Origin: Burkholderiales bacterium
GTDB lineage: Bacteria > Pseudomonadota > Gammaproteobacteria > Burkholderiales > Thiobacillaceae
DNA: 5,022 nucleotides
Assembly (NCBI GenBank): GCA_005790965.1
Contig: SXTL01000025.1
Location: 1 to 5,022, forward strand
Direction: 5' to 3'
Each line of letters starts with the position of its first letter. The stretch's first letter is position 1. The translations under genes were made by a program, and so were the position numbers. Under the pieces are notes generated by a model, which was given only the letters and a program-made list of their open reading frames with translations, had not been told where the DNA came from and ran no database searches. This document shows, in pieces, positions 1 through 5,022 of the stretch.

Positions 1-23
1 CACTGGGTTCGAGGAGCGCGACC

Positions 24-1430
24 ATGGGCAAGCCCTGCGTCGCCGGCAGCGACGCCATCCATATTGACGCTGTCAATCGTCGCGCCAGCATCGGCGACAC
101 CATCTTGCATGAAGGCGATGTCGTCACCATCGACGGCGGCAACGGCAAGGTCTATGCCGGCGAAGTGCCGACCGTGCAGGCCGAATTCAATCAAGACATG
201 GTGACCCTGCTCAAGTGGGCCGATCAGGTCGCGCGCCTCAAGGTGATGGCCAACGCCGACACGCCGGAAGACGCGGCCCGCGCCCGCGAATTCGGCGCCA
301 TGGGCATCGGCCTGTGCCGCACCGAGCGCATGTTCAACGCCACCGACCGCCTGCCGATCGTGCAGGAAATGATCCTGGCCGAGACGCTCGAAGAACGGCA
401 AGCGGCCATCGATCGCCTACTGCCGATCCAGCGCACCGACTTCAAGGGTATTTTCAAGGCCATGAAGGGCCTGCCAGTCACCGTGCGCCTGATGGACCCG
501 CCCCTGCACGAGTTCCTGCCGACCGCCGCCCAGCTCGAACTGGAAATTGCCCACCTGCACCACCTGCGGGATTCGCTCAAGGCGCTGGAGGAGCTGCCCG
601 AGACCCTCAAGCTGCTCAATCCAAAGCTCTATATGCAATACGCCGATGGCCTCGCCAAGCTCGGCCGCAGCATGTCCGAGTTCCGCGACAGCCACCTCGA
701 AGAAGACGCCATCCAGAAAAAGGAGAAGACCCTCAAGAAGGTGCGCGCCCTCTCTGAAGTCAACCCGATGCTTGGCCATCGCGGCGTGCGCCTGGGCATC
801 ACCTACCCTGAGTTATATTCAATGCAGATTCAGGCGATCCTCGAAGCTGCGGCGCTCTGCGCCAAGGAGGGCATCGAGGTCTATCCCGAGATCATGGTGC
901 CGCAGGTTGCGACCGTCGAGGAAATGCTGCGCATCCACAGCTATGTCAAACGCATCCATAAGGTGGTCGAACTGACCCACGGCATCAATGTTGGCGTCAA
1001 ATTCGGCAGCATGCTCGAGGTCGTACGCGCCTGCCTGCGCGCCGGTCGCATGGCGCAGGATGCCGAGTTCTTTAGCTTCGGCACCAATGATCTGACGCAG
1101 GCAACCTTTTCCTTCAGCCGCGAGGATGCCGAGAACAAGTTCCTGCCGCATTACAACGCGGTCGGCATTTTGCAAGACAACCCCTTTGAGGTGCTCGACC
1201 AGAAAGGCGTCGGTGAACTGATGAAGCTGGCGGTGACGGAAGGCCGCAAGACGCGTCCCGATCTCAAGATCGGCATCTGTGGCGAGCACGGTGGCCATCC
1301 GGGTTCCATCGCCTTCTGCCACGCGATCGGGCTGACCTATGTATCCTGCTCCGGCCCGCGCGTGCCGATCGCCCGCCTCGCCGCTGCACAAGCGCAACTC
1401 CAGAACCCAGGCCATCCCGTCACGGCCTGA
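24..1430 (+). CDS. ppdK: Pyruvate, phosphate dikinase, C-terminal half (5'-partial)
   Basis: PPDK catalyses pyruvate + ATP + phosphate <-> PEP + AMP + pyrophosphate in the cytoplasm. This 468-residue piece holds the end of the swivelling phospho-His domain (MGKPCVAG at 1-8; DGGNGKVYAGEVP at 37-49) and the full C-terminal PEP/pyruvate barrel. Visible active-site landmarks, matched from memory to the Clostridium symbiosum enzyme, are R99 (GLCRTERMF), R155 (VRLMDPPLHEF), R253 (NPMLGHRG), E332 (GSMLE), N355 (SFGTND) and the acid/base cysteine C419 (GICGEHGG). Most spacings fit the family, but about 45-50 extra residues lie between 167 and 246. Met24 is an internal methionine, not the true start: a full enzyme has roughly 450 more residues upstream, including the ATP-grasp domain and the phosphorylated histidine. 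Phosphoenolpyruvate synthase is a relative, but PLHEFLP, NPMLGHRG and GICGEHGG point to PPDK. The gene ends 222 bases before acnA. Confidence 0.93.
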   Translation: MGKPCVAGSDAIHIDAVNRRASIGDTILHEGDVVTIDGGNGKVYAGEVPTVQAEFNQDMVTLLKWADQVARLKVMANADTPEDAARAREFGAMGIGLCRTERMFNATDRLPIVQEMILAETLEERQAAIDRLLPIQRTDFKGIFKAMKGLPVTVRLMDPPLHEFLPTAAQLELEIAHLHHLRDSLKALEELPETLKLLNPKLYMQYADGLAKLGRSMSEFRDSHLEEDAIQKKEKTLKKVRALSEVNPMLGHRGVRLGITYPELYSMQIQAILEAAALCAKEGIEVYPEIMVPQVATVEEMLRIHSYVKRIHKVVELTHGINVGVKFGSMLEVVRACLRAGRMAQDAEFFSFGTNDLTQATFSFSREDAENKFLPHYNAVGILQDNPFEVLDQKGVGELMKLAVTEGRKTRPDLKIGICGEHGGHPGSIAFCHAIGLTYVSCSGPRVPIARLAAAQAQLQNPGHPVTA

Positions 1431-1461
1431 CCCCCGCCACTAAACCTTTGCCAACGCAAGA

Positions 1462-1485
1462 CCCCAGCTGCCCGCGCAGCCGGGG
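1462..1485 (+). terminator. GC-rich hairpin after ppdK, possible weak terminator
   Basis: An inverted repeat starts 31 bases after the ppdK stop. CCCC (1462-1465) pairs with GGGG (1482-1485) and GCTGC (1467-1471) with GCAGC (1476-1480), around a CCGC loop with one A/C mismatch. That makes nine strong pairs. No T-run follows on either strand, so it is not a classical intrinsic terminator. It could protect the ppdK mRNA 3' end or assist termination by another route. Confidence 0.35.
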
Positions 1486-1515
1486 GGCTGTGCCCATCGC
1501 ACCGGCCGAGGCAAT

Positions 1516-1565
1516 CCCCGTGTCCTGAGCGGGGGCAGATCCCGCAACATAACGAGGGAGCCCCT
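1516..1565 (+). other. Overlapping short hairpins in the ppdK-acnA spacer
   Basis: CCCCG (1516-1520) can pair with CGGGG (1530-1534). The overlapping GCGGG (1529-1533) can instead pair with CCCGC (1541-1545), so the two folds exclude each other. A third small stem, AGGG (1555-1558) with CCCT (1562-1565), follows. I recognise no known riboswitch or small RNA here. The stems are short and GC-rich, so chance is a serious alternative. The rest of the 222-base spacer shows no gene. Confidence 0.25.
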
Positions 1566-1602
1566 AGCCCGTTCAAGGTGGATGCGCTTCCCTGTGCCTC
1601 GG

Positions 1603-1609
1603 TTAGAAT
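1603..1609 (+). promoter_or_regulatory. Possible -10 box upstream of acnA
   Basis: TTAGAAT contains TAGAAT, one mismatch from the sigma-70 consensus TATAAT, at the point where GC-rich spacer turns AT-rich. A transcript would begin near 1616 and leave a leader of roughly 37 bases before the acnA ATG. No good -35 box lies 16-18 bases upstream, so any promoter is weak or depends on an activator. I see no clear operator. Confidence 0.35.
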
Positions 1610-1652
1610 AGAGAACATTTTTCACAGAATCGTCCTACTTTCGCCATTCATC

Positions 1653-4298
1653 ATGCATAACCTCTTCGACACTCGCCAATCCTTCAACGCCGGTTCAGGT
1701 AAAACCGCGACCTTTTATTCTCTCCCGCAGCTCGAAAAGGCCGGTATCGGCAAAATCGCCCGCCTGCCCGTCTCGATTCGCATCGTGCTCGAATCCGTGC
1801 TTCGCAACTGCGATGGGGTGAAGGTTAGCGAGCGACATGTGCGCGAGCTGGCTAACTGGCAGCCGAACGGCAACCGCGTTGAAGAGATCCCCTTTGTGGT
1901 CAGCCGCATCATCCTGCAAGACTTTACCGGCGTACCGTTGCTGGCCGATCTGGCCGCCATGCGCTCTGCCGCCGCGCGCGCCGGCCGCGATCCGAAGAAG
2001 ATCGAGCCGCTGGCGCCGGTCGAGCTGGTCGTCGATCACTCGGTACAGGTGGATCGCTTTGGCTCCCAAGCCGCGCTCCAACAAAACATGGAAATCGAGT
2101 TTGCCCGCAACCGCGAACGCTACCAGTTCATGAAATGGGGCATGCAGGCCTTTGACACCTTCAAGGTCGTGCCGCCGGGCGTCGGCATCGTCCACCAGGT
2201 GAACATGGAATACCTAGCCCGGGGCGTCATGGAGAAAGACGGCGTCGCCTATCCCGATACGCTAGTCGGCACCGACAGCCACACCACCATGATCAATGGT
2301 CTGGGCGTGGTCGGCTGGGGCGTAGGTGGCATCGAGGCGGAGGCCGGAATGCTTGGTCAGCCGGTGTATTTCCTGACTCCGGATGTGGTCGGTGTCGAAC
2401 TTACGGGCGAGGCCCAGCCGGGTATCACCGCCACCGACATCGTTCTGACCCTGACCGAAATGCTGCGCCGCGCCAAAGTGGTCGGCAAATTTGTTGAGTT
2501 TTTCGGCGACGGCGCGCAGGCCTTAAGCGTCACCGACCGCGCTACCATCGCCAACATGGCCCCGGAATACGGTGCCACGATGGGCTTCTTCCCGGTCGAT
2601 GAAGCCACCTGCCAGTATTACGCCAGCACCGGCCGCTCGACCGAACAGGTCAATCTAATCCGCGCCTACTTCCAGGCGCAGGGGCTGTTTGGCATCCCCA
2701 AGGCCGGCGATTGTGATTACAGCCAGACCTTGCGTCTGGATCTGTCCACCGTAAAACCCTCGGTCGCCGGCCCCAAGCGCCCGCAAGATCGCATCAACCT
2801 GTATGCCCTGAAGGAAACCTTCGAGACTCTGCTGGAACTGCCCAAGGCCGAAGGCGGCTATGCCAAGAAGGCCAGCCGCACCGGCACGGGTCTGCAACAC
2901 GGCGACATCGTCATCGCCGCAATTCCCTCCTGCACCAACACTTCCAACCCCGGCGTCATGCTGGCGGCGGGACTGGTCGCCAAGAAAGCAGTGGAACTGG
3001 GCCTCCGTCCGCCGGCACAGGTCAAGACCTCGCTCGGCCCCGGCTCGCGCGCCGTCACCGAATACCTCAAGGCCGCCGGCCTGCTTGGCTATCTGGAACA
3101 AATTGGCTTCCATGTGGTCGGCTTTGGCTGCACCACCTGCAGCGGCAACTCCGGCCCACTGCCCGAAGCCATCGAAAAGGAAATTCTCGACCAAGATCTG
3201 GTCGCCTGTTCCGTGCTGTCGGGAAACCGCAACTTCGAGGCCCGTGTACACCAGAATGTGAAGGCCAATTTCCTCATGTCGCCGCCCTTGGTGGTGGCGC
3301 TGGCACTGGCTGGACGGGTTGATATCGATGTCGCCGTTGACCCCATCGGCCAAGGTAAAAATGGGCCAGTATTCCTGAAAGATCTATGGCCGTCGAACGC
3401 TGAGATTGCTGCCCTTCTGCCGCTGGCCGCGGACGCCACCGCCTATCGCAGCTATCAGAATGTGGGGGCTGACAACCCACTCTGGGACGCCGTACCAGCG
3501 CCCGCCGGTCTGGTGTACGACTGGGACGCAAAATCCACCTACATTCAAGAGCCGCCGTTCTTCGCTGCGCCGGCCACGCCCAATCCCGCCCTGCGCGGGG
3601 CGAAGGCCTTGGCCCTGTTTGGCGACTCGGTGACCACCGATCACATTTCGCCCTCCGGTAGCATCAAGGCCGCCGCCCCGGCCGGTAAATACCTGGTCGA
3701 GCATGGCGTGGCTCAAGCTGATTTCAACAGCTACGGCTCACGGCGCGGCAACCACGAGGTGATGATGTGTGGCACCTTCGCCAATGTGCGTATCAAAAAC
3801 CTCATGATCCCGGGCTCCGAAGGCGGCGTGACGCTGCTCAATGGCGAACAGACCTCGATCTATGACGCGTCCATGGCGCACCAGGCCGCCGGCACGCCGC
3901 TGCTGATCTTTGCGGGCGAGGACGACGGCACCGGCTCGTCGCGCGACTGGGCCGCCAAAGGGACCCAGTTGCTCGGCGTGAAGGCCGTCGTCGCCAAGAG
4001 ATTCGAGCGCATCCACCGCGACAATCTGGCCGGCAAGGGCGTGCTGCCGCTCCAGTTCGAGGTGGGTGTCGATGCTCAGACCTTAGGCCTAAAGGGTGAT
4101 GAAAGTTTTGATCTGGTCGGTCTGGAAGGTGGCATCACCCCGCAGCAACAGGTTATGCTCATCATCCATGCAGCGGCCGATCATCCCGATAAGCGTCGAG
4201 AAATACCGCTTAAACTTCGCTTGGATACGCCCATTGAGATTGACTACTTCCATGCCGGTGGCATCCTGCCCTATGTCCTAAACCAATTACTGGGCTAA
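1653..4298 (+). CDS. acnA: Aconitate hydratase A (AcnA/IRP1 type)
   Basis: A cytoplasmic [4Fe-4S] enzyme of the TCA and glyoxylate cycles that isomerises citrate to isocitrate through cis-aconitate. The 881 residues are close to the usual length of about 890 for bacterial AcnA. The cluster ligands are C427 (PSCTNTSNPG), C493 and C496 (GFGCTTCSGNSG), with the same 66-residue spacing as E. coli AcnA. Other family blocks are DHSVQ (128-132), GTDSHTTMINGLG (206-218), DHISPSGS (663-670), SYGSRRGNHEVM (693-704) and GSSRDWAAKGT (761-771). The first three domains precede the linker near 610-640, and the swivel domain follows. The start at 1653 gives the family N-terminus MHNLFDTRQSF. An in-frame GTG at 1578 would add 25 unrelated residues and would include the possible -10 box. 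No Shine-Dalgarno sequence precedes the chosen ATG. The enzyme looks intact. Some members also bind RNA when the cluster is lost, but nothing here shows that activity. Confidence 0.97.
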   Translation: MHNLFDTRQSFNAGSGKTATFYSLPQLEKAGIGKIARLPVSIRIVLESVLRNCDGVKVSERHVRELANWQPNGNRVEEIPFVVSRIILQDFTGVPLLADLAAMRSAAARAGRDPKKIEPLAPVELVVDHSVQVDRFGSQAALQQNMEIEFARNRERYQFMKWGMQAFDTFKVVPPGVGIVHQVNMEYLARGVMEKDGVAYPDTLVGTDSHTTMINGLGVVGWGVGGIEAEAGMLGQPVYFLTPDVVGVELTGEAQPGITATDIVLTLTEMLRRAKVVGKFVEFFGDGAQALSVTDRATIANMAPEYGATMGFFPVDEATCQYYASTGRSTEQVNLIRAYFQAQGLFGIPKAGDCDYSQTLRLDLSTVKPSVAGPKRPQDRINLYALKETFETLLELPKAEGGYAKKASRTGTGLQHGDIVIAAIPSCTNTSNPGVMLAAGLVAKKAVELGLRPPAQVKTSLGPGSRAVTEYLKAAGLLGYLEQIGFHVVGFGCTTCSGNSGPLPEAIEKEILDQDLVACSVLSGNRNFEARVHQNVKANFLMSPPLVVALALAGRVDIDVAVDPIGQGKNGPVFLKDLWPSNAEIAALLPLAADATAYRSYQNVGADNPLWDAVPAPAGLVYDWDAKSTYIQEPPFFAAPATPNPALRGAKALALFGDSVTTDHISPSGSIKAAAPAGKYLVEHGVAQADFNSYGSRRGNHEVMMCGTFANVRIKNLMIPGSEGGVTLLNGEQTSIYDASMAHQAAGTPLLIFAGEDDGTGSSRDWAAKGTQLLGVKAVVAKRFERIHRDNLAGKGVLPLQFEVGVDAQTLGLKGDESFDLVGLEGGITPQQQVMLIIHAAADHPDKRREIPLKLRLDTPIEIDYFHAGGILPYVLNQLLG

Positions 4299-4305
4299 AA
4301 GACGC

Positions 4306-5022
4306 GTGCCAAGAAAACATACTGTCCTGTTCATGCTGGGGTTTCTACCCCTGACCGTGCAAGGTCAGTATGTCTACCCGTACGCCTATGCCATGACTTA
4401 CCCAGCCGCCCCAGGCTGGACCAGCGGTGAAGTGATTTACTATCCGCCGGTCGAGTGGCAGATCGTTTCTTTTTCGCCTCTGTCACCACAACTGCCACAA
4501 CCGACTCAGCCGCCACAACTGACTCAGCCGACCGCAAGTCAAGTCGCTCCCCTCTTATCCCCGAGCCCTGCTGCGCAAAACCAAGAACCGTCGCCACTTT
4601 CTCCTCCGCAAGTTTCGCCTCCCCCTGGAGCGGCGGCTGCGCGCAACGGGGATACTGAAACCGGATCTTTACCAGACCAGCGGCTAGCCTCCATCCCCGC
4701 ATCAGGCCACAGCGGACCGTCGCCAGAAACGCTTCAAACCCCATCGCACTCGCCCGCGCCTACCCAGCCGGCTGTTCCTGCGCTTGCCCTGCCAGCTACT
4801 CCTGCTCCTGCTCCTGCCCCTGCCCCCTCTCCGGCAACGCCCTTAGCCACCACGAGCAATACAAACCAGGCGCCTACACCTGCTACACCTGCTACACCTG
4901 CGGCAGCCGTTCCAGTCCCTGAGAGCATCGTCGCAGCGCCTGCCAAAATGGCCGATTCGACCAAGGCCTCCTTAGCGGCAGCCGAAGCCGCCAGTGCGGC
5001 GGCCCGGGCCGCTGAGGCTGCG
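4306..5022 (+). CDS. Putative exported Pro/Ala-rich protein (3'-partial)
   Basis: The frame begins with GTG seven bases after the acnA stop and stays open to the window end (239 codons, no stop). I do not recognise the protein. Residues 1-20 look like a signal peptide: a basic start (PRKH), a hydrophobic core (TVLFMLGFLPLTV), and a possible cleavage after VQG. A Tyr-rich stretch follows (21-47, with YVYPYAYAMTY and VIYYPP). Residues 58-205 are rich in Pro, Ala, Thr, Ser and Gln, with small repeats. From about 207 the chain turns Ala-rich (SLAAAEAASAAARAAEAA), probably helical. There is no cysteine, so it is not a lipoprotein. The GTG is preferred over the in-frame ATG at 4333 because only the GTG keeps the basic residues ahead of the hydrophobic core. 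Its Shine-Dalgarno is weak (AAAAGA). Close spacing suggests co-transcription with acnA. Any functional domain would lie beyond the window. An envelope or cell-wall-spanning role is inference. Confidence 0.7.
   Translation, partial: MPRKHTVLFMLGFLPLTVQGQYVYPYAYAMTYPAAPGWTSGEVIYYPPVEWQIVSFSPLSPQLPQPTQPPQLTQPTASQVAPLLSPSPAAQNQEPSPLSPPQVSPPPGAAAARNGDTETGSLPDQRLASIPASGHSGPSPETLQTPSHSPAPTQPAVPALALPATPAPAPAPAPSPATPLATTSNTNQAPTPATPATPAAAVPVPESIVAAPAKMADSTKASLAAAEAASAAARAAEAA
4317..4373 (+). other. Nested inverted repeats at the acnA/downstream gene junction
   Basis: ACATACTG (4317-4324) is the exact reverse complement of CAGTATGT (4366-4373). Inside lie GGGG (4338-4341) with CCCC (4348-4351), and CTGACC (4351-4356) with GGTCAG (4363-4368). 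The last stem competes with three bases of the outer stem, but ACATA/TATGT can still stack on it. The set covers the signal-peptide codons of the downstream gene. No T-run follows, so it is not an obvious terminator. Confidence 0.4.
4486..4530 (+). repeat. In-frame Pro-Gln-Thr repeat in the exported protein
   Basis: The codons give PQLPQPTQP followed by PQLTQP, with the DNA unit CAACYGACTCAGCCG present twice (4498-4512 and 4516-4530). The copies are a multiple of three bases long, so gain or loss would change length without shifting frame. Confidence 0.6.
4801..4824 (+). repeat. CCTGCY hexamer tandem repeat (Pro-Ala)
   Basis: Four units, CCTGCT twice then CCTGCC twice, encode (Pro-Ala)4 inside the Pro-rich region of the exported protein. 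Such Pro-Ala runs usually form stiff, extended linkers. Confidence 0.75.
4876..4902 (+). repeat. ACACCTGCT 9-base tandem repeat (Thr-Pro-Ala)
   Basis: Three tandem units, the last ending in G instead of T, encode (Thr-Pro-Ala)3. The near-identical codons, including the wobble bases, point to recent slippage or duplication. Confidence 0.8.

Noticed and set aside
819..1415. 198-codon minus-strand open frame opposite ppdK
   Set aside because: It is antisense to well-conserved PPDK motifs. GC-rich coding DNA commonly leaves such open shadow frames, and its translation resembles no family I know.
1578..1652. 25-residue N-terminal extension of aconitase from a GTG at 1578
   Set aside because: The extension has no resemblance to AcnA N-termini, and the family start MHN falls at 1653. 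The extension also covers the likely promoter region.
2655..3353. 232-codon minus-strand open frame opposite acnA
   Set aside because: It lies wholly antisense to the conserved aconitase core, including the cluster cysteines. Its Gly/Ala/Gln/Asp-rich translation is typical of a shadow.
4333..4335. ATG at 4333 as the start of the exported protein
   Set aside because: It would remove the basic residues (RKH) and part of the hydrophobic core, leaving a poor signal peptide. No ribosome site precedes it.
4331..4744. 137-codon minus-strand frame after acnA
   Set aside because: The + strand frame from 4306 covers the same region, has a plausible signal peptide and stays open longer. The minus frame has no recognisable features.
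4801..4902. Possible CRISPR-like or regulatory repeat array
   Set aside because: The units are only 6-9 bases, directly adjacent with no spacers, and in frame with a Pro-rich protein, so they are coding low-complexity sequence.
4734..4964. 76-codon minus-strand Gly/Ala/Val-rich frame
   Set aside because: Its repetitive sequence is only the complement of the Pro-Ala and Thr-Pro-Ala repeats of the + strand gene.

Overview
The window reads as an ordinary housekeeping stretch of a GC-rich proteobacterial chromosome. I favour Betaproteobacteria. The aconitase N-terminus (MHNLFDTRQSF...) and its long conserved blocks look like AcnA/IRP1-type enzymes of that class, and the coding is GC-rich with mostly G/C third positions. 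This assignment is from memory of the family, not from a search. All three genes lie on the + strand.

Layout. Positions 1-1430 hold the 3' half of a pyruvate, phosphate dikinase gene (ppdK). The end of the swivelling phospho-histidine domain and the whole PEP/pyruvate-binding barrel are present. The N-terminal ATP-binding part lies outside the window. The first 23 bases do not continue the protein in frame as the family predicts. Positions 1431-1652 are a 222-base spacer with several short GC-rich hairpins and a possible -10 box. Positions 1653-4298 encode a complete aconitate hydratase of the AcnA type (881 aa) with all three iron-sulfur cysteines. Seven bases after its stop, a reading frame starting with GTG at 4306 runs open to the end of the window (239 codons so far). 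It has a signal-peptide-like start, a Tyr-rich stretch, a long Pro/Ala/Thr/Ser/Gln-rich region with small in-frame repeats, and the beginning of an Ala-rich helix. It is easy to miss because it has no stop inside the window and its best start is GTG.

How the genes relate. PPDK interconverts pyruvate and PEP using ATP/AMP and phosphate/pyrophosphate, and aconitase isomerises citrate to isocitrate, so both serve central carbon metabolism. The spacer with its own possible promoter suggests separate transcription units. The third gene is probably co-transcribed with acnA, but it shows no metabolic link and looks like a secreted or envelope protein of unknown function.

I found no RNA gene, CRISPR array, insertion sequence, integrase or defence gene, and no convincing undescribed system. 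The points most worth a second look are an insert of about 45-50 residues in the PPDK barrel, the frame problem at the very start, the exported Pro-rich protein after acnA, and a set of nested inverted repeats across the start of that gene.
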